64,000 nt of DNA from Streptomyces tubercidicus. Its GTDB lineage: Bacteria; Actinomycetota; Actinomycetes; Streptomycetales; Streptomycetaceae. Below, in pieces: positions 17,603-27,413 of the stretch. The stretch spans positions 558,001-622,000 of the forward strand of contig NZ_CP114205.1 in assembly GCF_027497495.1 (NCBI RefSeq), given 5' to 3'. The translations under genes and the position numbers were made by a program. Below the pieces are notes generated by a model that saw only the letters and a list, made by a program, of their open reading frames with translations, was not told the origin of the DNA and searched no databases. Each line of letters opens with the position of its first letter. Within the stretch, counting starts at the first letter, position 1.

Positions 17603-18068
17603 GGCGAATCGCGTCCCTTCGTAGGGTTCGGTGCGGAGCTGGATTGCATACAGTCGACGTTATCCAGTATGAACTTTTATCCCACCCCCGGAGGAGCGGT
17701 GTCCAGGGGGCATACGCGACCGGTTCAAGCCAGCTCTGGATCACGGGCGATGAGGGCTGATGAGTGCTGATGACGGACCATCAGGGAGCCCCCCCATGGC
17801 TTCCACCCCACTTGGTCAACATTTCGCCATGCCGGTTTCAGGGACTCCTCAACACTTCCCCGCCAAAGCCAAGTCCCCGGCATGCCCGCCCACTCGCGCA
17901 CCCTCACCACCAGCAGCGATGCCATTCCGCATCCGATCGACCGCACGTCGTTGCGACACTCCCCCGCCCTGGCCGGGCGTAGTGTTCCGATCGAGAAGTG
18001 ATCACCACAAACACCCCTTAACCAGGGGATGTTGGTGTATTTGACGCATCCTCTACCAGGGAGAAGGC
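17603..18068. promoter_or_regulatory. Divergent intergenic region of oxalate operon and urea transporter, with CATAC-N15-GTATG inverted repeat
   Basis: A 466-bp stretch without a convincing gene. At 17647-17671 there is an imperfect inverted repeat CATACAG...CAGTATG (outer 5 bp perfect), 45 bp before the lyase start. Its spacing and form suit a dimeric regulator operator. At about 18006-18036 a stem-loop (CACCA..CCCC with GGGG..TGGTG) lies in the leader of the urea transporter gene. A run of short GATGA/CTGATGA repeats occurs near 17746-17772, with no assigned meaning. Confidence 0.4.
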
Positions 18069-19019
18069 ATGCCTGCAGCAGGACAGGTGGTGCGGCCCCG
18101 TGGCTGGACTCCGGCCGTTTTCGGACAGATACAGCTGCGAGGCATCGCACAGGTCGCACTCAGTCCGAGCCCGTGGACCGGGTTGTTCTTCACCGTCGCG
18201 CTGTTCGCGGGCAGTTGGCGGATCGGTGTGTACGGACTGCTCGGCGCGGCCGCGTCCACCGGGGCGGCAGCCGTGCTGGGCGCCGACCGGGACGGTCTGG
18301 TCAAAGGGCTGGAGGGCTACTGCGGTTGCCTGACCGGCATTGCCGTCGTGGTCCGGCTCGGCGCCTCGTGGCGGACCGCGGTGCTCGCCGTCCTCGCCGC
18401 AGCGGTCTGCTCGGTGCTGAGCGCGGCGGCCGGCCGCCTGTTGGGTCGCGTCGGGCTGCCCGCGCTGACCGCCCCGTTCTGCCTGGTCGCCGGGGCGCTG
18501 GCGATCGCACTGCCGACCGCCCCGGCCGCGGCTCCGCCGCTCCCCACCGCCGGGGCAACCACCCTGTCGGTCGCGGAACTTGGCCACGCCTTCTGCAACA
18601 ACATCGGGCAGGTCTTCCTGCTCGACAAGTGGTACGCGGGCCTGATCCTGCTGGCCGGGCTGCTCGTCGCCTCCCGCACCGCCGCCGTCGCCGCCGCCTG
18701 CGGCAGCGTGGTCGCGACCCTGACCGCCTGCGCCATGGGCCTGCCCGCCGACCGGATCACCGAGGGGCTCTACGGCTACAACGCGGTGCTCGTCGCCATC
18801 GCGCTGGCCGCGACCTTCCTGACCCTCACCCCGTGGACCGCCGGGTACGCCACGCTCGCCGCCGCCGCCTCGGTCCCCTTCACCGCCGCCTGGCAGACCT
18901 TCGACCAGCCCTCCGGCGGCTCCCCCTTCACCTGGCCGTTCGTCGTGACGACCTGGCTCTTCCTGGCGGCCGGTCCAGCGCTGGACCGGCCCGGCATCTC
19001 GATCGAGAAGGCGACGTGA
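18069..19019 (+). CDS. Urea transporter (UT family)
   Basis: A 316-residue, about 10-TM protein. It carries the UT-family repeats: LRGIAQVALSPSPWTGLFF at the N-terminus, KGLEGYCGCLTGIAVV as first-half filter region, FCNNIGQVFL, and EGLYGYNAVLVAIAL in the second half, ending FTWPFVVTTWLFL. UT proteins are channel-like and carry urea down its gradient. The first-half segment has EGYCGCLTG where GYNGxLVG is usual, so the two halves are unequal. GGGAGAAGG precedes the ATG. No urease or urea carboxylase gene is in the window; it is transcribed away from the oxalate operon. Confidence 0.8.
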   Translation: MPAAGQVVRPRGWTPAVFGQIQLRGIAQVALSPSPWTGLFFTVALFAGSWRIGVYGLLGAAASTGAAAVLGADRDGLVKGLEGYCGCLTGIAVVVRLGASWRTAVLAVLAAAVCSVLSAAAGRLLGRVGLPALTAPFCLVAGALAIALPTAPAAAPPLPTAGATTLSVAELGHAFCNNIGQVFLLDKWYAGLILLAGLLVASRTAAVAAACGSVVATLTACAMGLPADRITEGLYGYNAVLVAIALAATFLTLTPWTAGYATLAAAASVPFTAAWQTFDQPSGGSPFTWPFVVTTWLFLAAGPALDRPGISIEKAT

Positions 19020-19076
19020 CGTCTACGTGGTGACGGACCCGGCCCGACGCCGCAGGGCCCGTGGCACCAAGCTGAA

Positions 19077-20247
19077 CTACAGCGAAGACGCCGCGTAGAT
19101 CCGGGAGTAGAGTTCCTGGATTTTGTCAGCGGTGGGTACGACGGGGTTGTTGGCGGGTGAGCCGGATGCGAGGGCCTGCTCGGCCATGAGGGGGGTCAGG
19201 CGGTGCCACGCGTCCTGATCGATTCCGTAGTCGCGGGGCGTGGGTACGGCCAGGTCGCGGCACAGCTCGTCGAGTACGTCGACCAGCTTGCCGGCGGCCA
19301 CGGTGTCGCCGTCCGCGGTGGTCGCGGCTCCCAGGGCGCGGGCACAGTCGGCGTACCGGCCAGGCGCCGCGTGCACCGAGAAGGCGGTCACCGCGGGGAA
19401 GAGCATCGCGTTCGAAAGGCCGTGGGCGATGTGGAAGTGGGCGCCGATCGGGCGGCTCATGCCGTGCACGAGGGCGACGCTGGAGTTCGAGAACGCGATG
19501 CCGGCTTGCGTCGCGGCGAGCATCATGGCCTCGCGGGCCTCGGCGTCACCGCCGTCGGCGTAGGCGCGGTGGAGGTAGCGGCCGATGGTGGTGATCGCGG
19601 GGAGGGCGAGGCTGTCGGAGAACGGGTTGGCCTTACGGCTCACATACGCCTCGACGGCGTGGGTGAGTGCGTCGATGCCGGTGTCGGCGGTCAGCCGGGG
19701 CGGCATCGACAGGGTCAGTGCGGCGTCGATCACGGTGGCGAGTGGCAGGAACGCCGGGCCCGTGCAGAGCATCTTCTCGTCCGTGGCGCTGTCGGTGATG
19801 ACGGTGAACTGGGTTGCTTCCGATCCGCTGCCGGCGGTGGTGGGGACCGCGATCACCGGGAGCGCGGGCCCGCGGTTCACCTGCGGGGCCTTGTAGTCGC
19901 GCATGCGACCGCCCTGCACTCCGAGCACGGCGAGGGCTTTGGCGGTGTCCATCGGGCTGCCGCCGCCGAAGCCGATCACCGTCCGACCGGTGGTCGTGCA
20001 ACGCCTTCAGACCCGAAGCCAGTGAGTCGGTCGTCGGGTCGGGCACGGTGTCGGAGAACAGTTGCGGGTGCAGTCCGGCCTTCTGGAGCGATGCCTTCAG
20101 GTGTTCCGCCGCGCCCGTCCCGACCAGGAACGCGTCCGTCACAAGGAGCGGGCGGCTCAGCCCCAGTCCCGTGATGACGCCGCCCAACTCGTCGGCGGCT
20201 CCGGGGCCGACGTGCATGATCCGTGGCAGGGACAGACTGGCAACCAT
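19077..20247 (-). pseudogene. Iron-containing alcohol dehydrogenase, frameshifted
   Basis: Two frames together make one type III (Fe) alcohol dehydrogenase of about 390 residues. The 5' part from the ATG at 20247 has MVASLSLPRIMHVGPGAADELGG and PLLVTDAFLV. The 3' part has VIGFGGGSPMDTAKALAV, VPTTAGSGSEAT and ALTHAVEAYVSRKANPFSD. It also has the metal-ligand histidine region VHGMSRPIGAHFHIAHGLSN. The join is near 19978-19992, where the reading frame moves just before the GGGS cofactor loop; restoring it needs about a 2-base insertion or 1-base deletion. All catalytic segments survive, so this is either a recent inactivation or a sequencing error. It is divergent from a LysR gene that may regulate it. 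Confidence 0.8.
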
Positions 20248-20374
20248 GGAGAACCTCTCAACGGCGGGAGGAAGGGGTGACGGGGCGCTCCGGCCGCCGG
20301 CCGGGGCCTGTTCGACTGTGCCGCCCGCGGTATTGTGCGTTCAATCGCCAATGGTGCAGACACGATGTGCAGAA

Positions 20375-21367
20375 ATGCAGATACGTTGGTTCCGTGCACC
20401 CGTCCCCGAATCCCGCCCAGCTGGCGAGGATCCAGCCCCACCGCCATCGCCGGACCACAGCAGGCTTGATCCGCGCAGGCTCCGCGCGGACGATCTTCGC
20501 TATCTGCTCGCGGTCGCCCGTACGGGGCGTCTGGTGGCCGCGGCCGATGCGCTCGGCGTGGACCACACCACCGTGTCCCGCCGCATCACCGCGCTGGAGA
20601 AGAGCCTCGGCCTCCGGCTGATGGAGCGCGGCTCGGAGGGCTGGGCCCTGACGGACGCCGGTAAGGCCGTCGCGGAGAGCGCCCGCGCGATCGAGGACGC
20701 CCTGTCCCGCGCCGTCGACGCGGTGTCCGGCCAGGACACGCCGTCGCTGCACGGCACCGTACGGGTGAACGCCCCGGACGGCTTCGGCACCGTCTTCGCC
20801 ACGCCCGCCCTGGCCCGGGTACGCCGACGCCATCCCGGACTGCAGGCTGAACTCATCACGGCGACACGGCAGTTGGCCCTGCACCCGTCCGGTTTCGATC
20901 TCGCCCTGGCCATCGGCAAGACGCCGGGGAGCCGTCTGGTCACCGAGCACCTCACCGACTACGCACTGGGGCTGTACGCCAGCGACGAGTACCTCGCCCG
21001 GTGCGGATCCCCCGAGGCCCTCGCCGACCTGCGGGAACACGCGCTGATCTTCTACATCGAGTCGATGCTCCAGGTCGGCGACCTGGACATTGAACGCCAT
21101 CTGCCGGGAATCACCCCCGCGTTCTCCTCCACCAACGTCTTCGCCCAGCTCGAAGCCACCTGCGTGGGGGCCGGCATCGGTGTCCTGCCGTCCTTCCTCG
21201 CCGATCGGGCCCAGCTGCGGCGGCTGCTGCCCGACGAGGTCGACATCCGACTGCCGATAACCCTGGCCGTGCGCCGGGAAGCGGTCACCCACCCCGCCGT
21301 ACGAGCCGTGCGCGACGCCCTGCATCAGGAGGTCGCCGACCGCGCCGCAGAACTGCTTCCGGAATAG
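20375..21367 (+). CDS. LysR-family transcriptional regulator
   Basis: A regulator of about 330 residues. The winged HTH is LRADDLRYLLAVARTGRLV followed by AAADALGVDHTTVSRRITAL and GLRLMERGSEGWALTDAG. The rest is a periplasmic-binding-protein-like effector domain (HGTVRVNAPDGFGTVFATP to the end). The start is uncertain: the ATG at 20375 gives an N-terminal extension of about 30 residues, another in-frame ATG lies at 20351, and no strong ribosome site is seen. It is divergent from the frameshifted Fe alcohol dehydrogenase with about 130 bp between, the usual arrangement for a LysR and its target. Confidence 0.8.
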   Translation: MQIRWFRAPVPESRPAGEDPAPPPSPDHSRLDPRRLRADDLRYLLAVARTGRLVAAADALGVDHTTVSRRITALEKSLGLRLMERGSEGWALTDAGKAVAESARAIEDALSRAVDAVSGQDTPSLHGTVRVNAPDGFGTVFATPALARVRRRHPGLQAELITATRQLALHPSGFDLALAIGKTPGSRLVTEHLTDYALGLYASDEYLARCGSPEALADLREHALIFYIESMLQVGDLDIERHLPGITPAFSSTNVFAQLEATCVGAGIGVLPSFLADRAQLRRLLPDEVDIRLPITLAVRREAVTHPAVRAVRDALHQEVADRAAELLPE

Positions 21368-21607
21368 TCCGGCCGGAAGTCCGGCCGGATCCCCCGGCCG
21401 CATGCGGGTGGGCCCGCAGGACGGTGGAGTGGACCGAGACCAACCCGTCGATGTCACCTGGGGCGTCCGCCTGCGCCCGCGCGACTCCATGGCGGCCCAC
21501 TCCATGGCGGCCCCGGGCGCGTCGTCCTGCCGGCGTGGGATGCGTGCCGGACGATGGGCGTCGGGCCGGCCCACGGTCCGTTTTCGCGCGAGGAAGGGAG
21601 GTCTTCG

Positions 21608-22459
21608 ATGGCCGACGATCCGATGTTGGTGCTTGCGGCAACCGGCGGACAGGGCAGGGCCGTGACGGACGCGCTGCTGGGTCGGCGGGCGCCGGTCCGT
21701 GCGCTGGTGCGCGACCCGGACGGCGCGTCTGCGCGGGCGCTGGCCAAGCGGGGAGTCGACGTGGTGGCCGGGTCCCTGAGCGATCGTGAGTCGCTCGCCG
21801 CGGCGATGAGTGGGGTGGCGGGTGTTTTCGCGTTCACCACGCCGTTCGAGGCCGGTGTGGACGCGGAGGTGGAGCAGGGACGGGCGATCCTGTCCGCCGC
21901 GACGCAGCAGCGCGTCCCGCATCTCGTGTTCAGCTCCGTGGCGGGGGCCGACCAGGACACCGGGGTGCCGCACTTCGAGAGCAAGGGACGCATCGAGACG
22001 GAGCTGGCCTCCGGCGATGTTCCGTACACGATTCTGGGGCCGACGTACTTCGTCGACAACGTGCTGGGCGGAGCGGAACGCGTCCGGGGCGGCGTACTCG
22101 ATCTACCGCTGCCGCCCGACCGGCCGTTGCAGCAGCTCGCCCGCCCCGACCTCGGTGCGTTCGCGGCGGAGGTGCTGAGCAACCCCGCTTCATACGTCGG
22201 GCAGCGCATCGAGTTGGCCGGCGACGCACCCACCCCGCAGCAGATGGCGGCCTCGCTCGGCGCGGTGCTGGGGCGGGAGGTCCGGCATGAACAAGCCCCG
22301 CTGGCGGCGATCGACAATCCGGATATGCACGCGATGTGGGTTTTCTTGAACGGACCCGGCTATCAGGTCGACATCCCCGCGCTCCACGATGCCCACCCGG
22401 AGATTCACTGGACCAGCTTCGCGGACTGGGCGCAAGGCGCCTTCGCGGGCGCCCGCTGA
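21608..22459 (+). CDS. NmrA-like NAD(P)-binding protein (atypical SDR)
   Basis: A 283-residue Rossmann protein. The N-terminal motif is VLAATGGQGRAVTDALL (GGxG form), followed by VRALVRDPDGASARAL and DVVAGSLSDRESL. HLVFSSVAGAD and ESKGRIETELASGDVPYTILGPTYFVDN are characteristic of the NmrA/HSCARG group, which includes redox-sensing regulators and quinone reductases. The usual catalytic Tyr-Lys pair is not present. GGGAGG precedes the ATG at 21608. It is separated from LysR by 240 bp with no recognisable content. It could be a sensor or a reductase. Confidence 0.75.
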   Translation: MADDPMLVLAATGGQGRAVTDALLGRRAPVRALVRDPDGASARALAKRGVDVVAGSLSDRESLAAAMSGVAGVFAFTTPFEAGVDAEVEQGRAILSAATQQRVPHLVFSSVAGADQDTGVPHFESKGRIETELASGDVPYTILGPTYFVDNVLGGAERVRGGVLDLPLPPDRPLQQLARPDLGAFAAEVLSNPASYVGQRIELAGDAPTPQQMAASLGAVLGREVRHEQAPLAAIDNPDMHAMWVFLNGPGYQVDIPALHDAHPEIHWTSFADWAQGAFAGAR

Positions 22460-22558
22460 GCGTATTCCCGGGTCGGCACGACACCGGCGCCCGGTCGGGG
22501 CCCCTACCGGCGAAGCGCCTCGTCAGCGCCGGTGTCGCGGCTGGATCGTGAGGCCCGG

Positions 22559-23221
22559 TCAGCTGACCAGACGCAGCCAGGCCGTGGCGAGTGCGGCGTG
22601 ACCGGCCGGGGTCGGGTGTACGCCGTCCGCGGCCCAGTACTCCGGGCCGGTCGTCGTGGCGAGTTCGGCGAACATGCCGTCGGCGGCGAGCAGCTGGGCG
22701 CCGTATTTGCGGGCGAGTTTGCGTACGGCCTGGATCTTCGGGTCCAGGTCGGTGCGCCATTCCTCGCGTTCCTTCTCTCCGATGAGCGCGGCACCGGCCT
22801 CGATGACGCCGTGGATCGGCAGGAGGAACGGTTCGATGAGGATCAGTTGCGTGCCCGCCTCGGCGAGGGGCGCGAGCAGGCGGTCATAGCCCGCTTCGAA
22901 CTCCTCGACGGGGATGACGTACCCCGCCGGGTCCAGGGTGTGCCAGCCCATGTCGTTGACCCCGACGAGGAGGGACACCACGTCCGGGCGCGCGTCGAGT
23001 ACGTCGGTCTCCCAGCGGGCTTCGAGATCCCTCACCTTGTGACCGGCAATGCCGGTGTTCAGCCAGGTCACGGGCCGGTCCGGGTGCCGGAGCCCCCACT
23101 CGCCCGCGACGCGTAGCGGGTAGCCGAACCCGAGTGCGTCTTCGCTCTCCAGCCGTTGGCAGTCGGTGATCGAATCGCCGGTGAACATCACCGTGCTTCC
23201 GGGTCGGATAGTGATCGTCAT
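22559..23221 (-). CDS. SGNH/GDSL-type hydrolase
   Basis: A 220-residue esterase-like protein with all SGNH blocks: GDSITDCQ with nucleophile S17, NTGIAGHKV with the block II glycine, GVNDMG with the block III asparagine, and DGVHPTPAGH with the catalytic Asp-His. No signal peptide is seen, so it is probably cytoplasmic; it resembles bacterial carbohydrate or lipid O-acyl esterases. It converges with the NmrA-like gene and follows the flavin monooxygenase on the same strand after 66 bp. Confidence 0.8.
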   Translation of the reverse strand: MTITIRPGSTVMFTGDSITDCQRLESEDALGFGYPLRVAGEWGLRHPDRPVTWLNTGIAGHKVRDLEARWETDVLDARPDVVSLLVGVNDMGWHTLDPAGYVIPVEEFEAGYDRLLAPLAEAGTQLILIEPFLLPIHGVIEAGAALIGEKEREEWRTDLDPKIQAVRKLARKYGAQLLAADGMFAELATTTGPEYWAADGVHPTPAGHAALATAWLRLVS

Positions 23222-23287
23222 ATGCGCTCCTTGAACTCAGATGAGGGAAGGGAGGGAGCAAGGGCTGAGGAGAAGGCGGTAGCTGCT

Positions 23288-24808
23288 TCAGCTTTCCGGG
23301 TGGCCGAACCAGTGGGCAGCGGCCCGCTCGAACGCTTCGCGGTCAGGGGTGGGGTCACCTGCCCAGGCGACTACGCCGTCGGGGCGGACAAGGACGGCGC
23401 CCAGTCCGAGGGCGTTTTTCGCCGGACCGGCTGCGTACCGCATCCGGCTCCCCCAGCCCCTCGCCGCGTCGCGCAAGTGTCGGTCGGTGGTGAAATCGAG
23501 CGCGACGCCGCGGCCGTCCCGCATCAAGTCGCCGAGGCGGGTGGCGTCTTCGAGGCGGAAGTCGGGGGCGCTGCGGCCGACCAGTGGGTGGTCGCTGCCG
23601 AGGTCGTAACGGATCGACGATCCCGATATTTTCTGGAATACGTAGGTCGTTCCGTCCCGGGTCCCGATCAGGTCGCGGACCACCTTTTGGATCGCCTGGC
23701 CATACGGGTCCGGCCGCATGGCTGCCACCTGGGCGCGCGACCAGTCGAGCACCGCCGCGCCGATCGGATGACGCTCGTGGGTGTAGGTGTCGAGCAGCCC
23801 GTCCGGTGCGTGCCCCTGTACGGTCGCCGCGAGCTTCCAGCCCAGGTTCATGGCGTCGCCGATGCCGGTGTTGAGTCCCTGCCCGCCAAGGGGTGCGTGG
23901 ATATGAGCGGCGTCGCCGGCGAGCAGGACGCGTCCCCGCCGGTAGGTCGTCGTCTGCATCGCGCGATCGGTGAAGCTTGTGGCCAGGTGCACCTCGCTCA
24001 GCGTCACATCGGTGCCGGATACCCGGCGCAGAACCGTCTGGAGATGGTCGCGGGTCGGCTGCTGCGAGCGATCGAACGCACCGCCGTCGTAGTCCATCAT
24101 GCCGATGTGGCCTTCCACGGGCTGGAGGTACATGCCCGTCGGCGTGAGGGTGATGAACCCAGAGCGCAGCTTCTCGGGATCGGCGACGGTGGCCCGCATG
24201 CTGTAGCCGGTGAACTGCGGTTCGGTGCCGACGAATTCGAAGCCCGCGAGCCCACGCACCGTACTGCGACCGCCATCGCAGCCGACGAGCCAGCGCGCCG
24301 GGTACTCCTGCTCGCCGGCTTGTGCGACCGCGCTCGTCGCGTTCTGGGCGATGGCGGAGACCGTGACGCCGCGCCGGATTTCGACGCCGAGCCGGGATGC
24401 CTGCTCGGACAGCAGTGTCTCGACGGCTTCGAGGTGGGTCAGCATGCCCTCCAGCGCCGGGCTGGGAAGCCGGTACGGCAGGGCGGTGACGTCGACCTGG
24501 GCCGGATCGAGCATCATGCCGGCGAAATGGCCCACGCCACGAGGGCGCGACGGCTCCTGCGGGTCGGAATCCGGGCCGGGATCGCCGGGGACCCCGGACG
24601 CCGTCCGCAGCTGGTGCAGCATCCCGCGGCGGTAGAAGGTCTCGACCGACGCGGGGGACAGGCCCCGCATCCCGAGCGGTTGCGCCTTCAACGGGGAGCC
24701 GGTCTCCGGCTCCCGCTCAAGCACCAGCACAGAGCAGCCCGCGAGTCCGAGCTCGCAGGCGAGTAACAGACCCACCGGGCCGCCGCCCACGATCACTACG
24801 TCATGCAT
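23288..24808 (-). CDS. FAD-dependent aromatic monooxygenase (PHBH fold)
   Basis: A 506-residue flavoprotein hydroxylase. FAD binding: HDVVIVGGGPVGLLLACELG at the N-terminus, WLVGCDGGRSTVR (DG motif) near 160 and GDAAHIHAPLGGQGLNTG (GD motif) near 290. The C-terminal thioredoxin-like region (VRPDGVVAWAG) is typical of polyketide hydroxylase/PgaE-RdmE-type or phenol-hydroxylase enzymes. The ATG at 24808 is chosen because it opens the Rossmann strand and GGAAGAGG lies upstream. Expected reaction: NADPH/O2 hydroxylation of an aromatic or polyketide compound. No biosynthetic cluster surrounds it, so a detoxification or degradation role is likely. Confidence 0.8.
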   Translation of the reverse strand: MHDVVIVGGGPVGLLLACELGLAGCSVLVLEREPETGSPLKAQPLGMRGLSPASVETFYRRGMLHQLRTASGVPGDPGPDSDPQEPSRPRGVGHFAGMMLDPAQVDVTALPYRLPSPALEGMLTHLEAVETLLSEQASRLGVEIRRGVTVSAIAQNATSAVAQAGEQEYPARWLVGCDGGRSTVRGLAGFEFVGTEPQFTGYSMRATVADPEKLRSGFITLTPTGMYLQPVEGHIGMMDYDGGAFDRSQQPTRDHLQTVLRRVSGTDVTLSEVHLATSFTDRAMQTTTYRRGRVLLAGDAAHIHAPLGGQGLNTGIGDAMNLGWKLAATVQGHAPDGLLDTYTHERHPIGAAVLDWSRAQVAAMRPDPYGQAIQKVVRDLIGTRDGTTYVFQKISGSSIRYDLGSDHPLVGRSAPDFRLEDATRLGDLMRDGRGVALDFTTDRHLRDAARGWGSRMRYAAGPAKNALGLGAVLVRPDGVVAWAGDPTPDREAFERAAAHWFGHPES

Positions 24809-24949
24809 GAGAGATCCTCTTCCGTCACGAACCCACAGCCGGATGGGCACCCGGCAGGACCTCTCAAAAGGTGCCAGACCGCACCGACATCGGGCCGACA
24901 GTTCCCGATAGGTCACCGACACCGGGCTGACAGCGCCGATATGCCGCAG

Positions 24950-27304
24950 TCAGTGAGAGGGGAGGGACGCTTCCCGAGCGGTCTGTCCGCTGACATACCA
25001 GGCGGCGATCTGCGCGCGTGAGCTGAACCCGAGCTTGGTGAGGATGCGTTGGACGTGTCCCTCTGCCGTGCGGGGGGCGATGACCAGGCGTGCGGCGATC
25101 TCCCGGTTGGTCAGGCCCTCGGAGACCAGCTTGGCGATCTGGCTCTCTCGCGGCGTCAAGTCTGCTTCGTCACCGCTCACTTGCCGTTGTTCGTCGGCCG
25201 CGGTCGCGGTCTCCAGCGCGTAGTCGACCGCTGCCTGTTCGGACAGGTCGCAGCCGCGCTGGAACGCGGTGCGGTAGCGGTCGTCGCCCATGGCCGTGCG
25301 GACCCTGCTGATGTGCTGATGGTGCACGACGCCCACCGGGTGAAAGTAGTCCGGCGAGGTGCCGACCGCCCGCCACATGGTGGTGGCGGCACCGCTCAGG
25401 GTCGCTGCCCGGACATGGCGCCCCTGGCGTTCGCTCACCCAGGCGAGGATTTCGAAGGCGAAGGCCATCAGGAACTTGGCGCTCACCCGGCGGCGCAGGT
25501 TCAGGGCCTCGCGCGCTGCCGCTTCCGCTTGTGCCAGGTCGTGGTCGAGCTCGACGAAGGAGAGGGCCAGCAGGGCCCAGGAGCGCCAGATCACCTCTCC
25601 GCGCTGTGCGGTGAGGTCAACCGCTTCCTGGATGAGGGCCAGGCCCCGCTCGCGCTCGCCCTGGAGCCCGAGGATGAGTCCATGGATGGACATCGCGAGG
25701 AGTGTGCCGCTGAGATCGTCGCCCGACCTGAACCCGGACAGGGCGTCAGCGGTGAGCAGCGCCGCTTTCTCCATGTCGCCTGAGGAGGTGGCTTTCATCC
25801 CCTCCACGAGCGTCACATACGCGCTTTCCTTCGTGAGGCCGAGCTTCCCGGCCACCTCAGCGGCCTCAGCCAGTTGCGCGTCCGCGGCGTCGGCATCACC
25901 TTGCAGCAGCGCGACCCAAGCGTTTCGGCGCAGTGCCGAGGTGCGCTCCGGCGAGGGCTCAGAACTTGCCGCCAGCGCTTGATCGAGCCAGTGGCGCGTC
26001 ACGCTGTTGAAGCCCTGGACACCCAAGTAGGTTCCCAGTTTGTCCGCCAGGCGCAGAGCGATGACGGCGTCCCCGGGCTGGGTGAGGCAGAAGCTCAGAG
26101 CCTCCCGCAGGTTGGCGTGCTCGCGTCGCAGCCGCAGAATCCAGGAATCCTGCTCCGGTCCCATCCATTCGGCCTGGAATTGCTCCACCATGCGGGCGTA
26201 CCAGTCGCGATGACGGCGCCGGATGGCGGCTTCCTCGCCGGCCGCCACAAGCCGTGCCTCGCCGTACTCCCGTATCGTCTCCAGCATCCGATAGCGCACG
26301 TAGCCATCACGCTCGTCGCGGATCAGGATGGATTTGTCAACGAGGGAGAGGACGATATTCCGTATCTCCTCGGGCGTCATCCCGTCACCGGCGCCGACAT
26401 ATTCGATGCCGTCCAGGTCGAAGCTCCCGGAGAACGCTGATGCTTGAGCCCACAGCTGTTGCTCGGGCTGCGAGCACAGGTCGTAGCTCCAGTCGATCAG
26501 CGCTTGCAGCGTGCGTTGCCGTGTAGGTGCGTTCCGGGGGCTGACGGTGAGCAGGCGATAGCGTTCGGAAAGACGCTCCTCGATCTGAGCGAGCGACAGT
26601 GCGCGCAGCCACACCGTGGCCAGTTCGATCGCCAGCGGAATCCCGTCGAGTGCGCGGCACAGTCGTGCGATGGCCGCGCAGTCCTGGCTACGGAGATTGA
26701 ATCCGGGCAGCACGGCTCCGGCGCGATCGACGAACAGGTTCACCGCGTCGTACTGGGTCAGCGCATCCGGCGAGGGCACTGCTTCCGGGCTGGGTACGGT
26801 CAGCGGAGGAACCACCAATGTCGTCTCGCCGTATACGCCGAGCGACTGCCGACTCGTCGTCAGAATCCGCACCTTCGGGCACGCACGAATAACGGCATCG
26901 ATGAACTGCGCACAGTCGTCGAGCAGATGCTCGCAGTTATCGAGCGTGAGAAGCACCTCGTGAGACCTGAGGTAGTCGATGATGATGTCGATCGTGGTGC
27001 ACGAGGGTTGGTCGTGCAGGCCGAGCTGTGCCGCCACCGTGTGCGCGAACAACCCGGAATCGCGCAATTCAGCCAGCTCGATGAAGCGCACACCGTCCCT
27101 GAAAGTGCGCCGCATGGCTGCGACCACGTGCAGGGCGAGACGCGTCTTGCCCACTCCTCCGGGACCGGTGAGCGTCAAAAGGCGTGAATTGGCGAGCAGT
27201 CGTTTCGCGTCAGCCACCTGCTGCCGTCGGCCGACGAAACTGGTGACGTCCACCGGGAGGTTCTCGACACCGTCCAGGAGGCTGGGCCGAGCCACGGAAG
27301 TCAT
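24950..27304 (-). CDS. STAND ATPase - LuxR-type transcriptional regulator
   Basis: A 784-residue regulator. An NTPase domain opens the protein (LPVDVTSFVGRRQQVADAKRL; Walker A GPGGVGKT at 47-54; VLLTLDNCEHLLDD as Walker B; GIPLAIELAT as GxP motif). A helical/TPR-like middle of about 400 residues follows, and a LuxR HTH ends it (LTPRESQIAKLVSEGLTNRE, IAARLVIAPRTAEGHVQRIL). The ATG at 27304 with GGAAG upstream gives the FVGR-type N-terminus usual for this group. It is encoded 141 bp upstream of, and in the same direction as, the flavin monooxygenase, which may be its target. Ligand unknown. Confidence 0.85.
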   Translation of the reverse strand: MTSVARPSLLDGVENLPVDVTSFVGRRQQVADAKRLLANSRLLTLTGPGGVGKTRLALHVVAAMRRTFRDGVRFIELAELRDSGLFAHTVAAQLGLHDQPSCTTIDIIIDYLRSHEVLLTLDNCEHLLDDCAQFIDAVIRACPKVRILTTSRQSLGVYGETTLVVPPLTVPSPEAVPSPDALTQYDAVNLFVDRAGAVLPGFNLRSQDCAAIARLCRALDGIPLAIELATVWLRALSLAQIEERLSERYRLLTVSPRNAPTRQRTLQALIDWSYDLCSQPEQQLWAQASAFSGSFDLDGIEYVGAGDGMTPEEIRNIVLSLVDKSILIRDERDGYVRYRMLETIREYGEARLVAAGEEAAIRRRHRDWYARMVEQFQAEWMGPEQDSWILRLRREHANLREALSFCLTQPGDAVIALRLADKLGTYLGVQGFNSVTRHWLDQALAASSEPSPERTSALRRNAWVALLQGDADAADAQLAEAAEVAGKLGLTKESAYVTLVEGMKATSSGDMEKAALLTADALSGFRSGDDLSGTLLAMSIHGLILGLQGERERGLALIQEAVDLTAQRGEVIWRSWALLALSFVELDHDLAQAEAAAREALNLRRRVSAKFLMAFAFEILAWVSERQGRHVRAATLSGAATTMWRAVGTSPDYFHPVGVVHHQHISRVRTAMGDDRYRTAFQRGCDLSEQAAVDYALETATAADEQRQVSGDEADLTPRESQIAKLVSEGLTNREIAARLVIAPRTAEGHVQRILTKLGFSSRAQIAAWYVSGQTAREASLPSH

Positions 27305-27413
27305 ACTTCCGGAGATTAATCGAGCCCCGAACGGGATAAAAATCCTACTCGTGGGTAGTTTGCGGCGGCGGCTTGAGCCGGGCGTGAGGGATTGCCGGGC
27401 GCGGTGGCCGTGG

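Noticed and set aside
17746..17772. GATGA/CTGATGA repeats as an operator
   Set aside because: Short, imperfect and not placed near a likely promoter; consistent with chance.
18069..19019. Urea utilisation cluster
   Set aside because: Only the transporter is present; no urease, allophanate hydrolase or nickel gene was found on either side.
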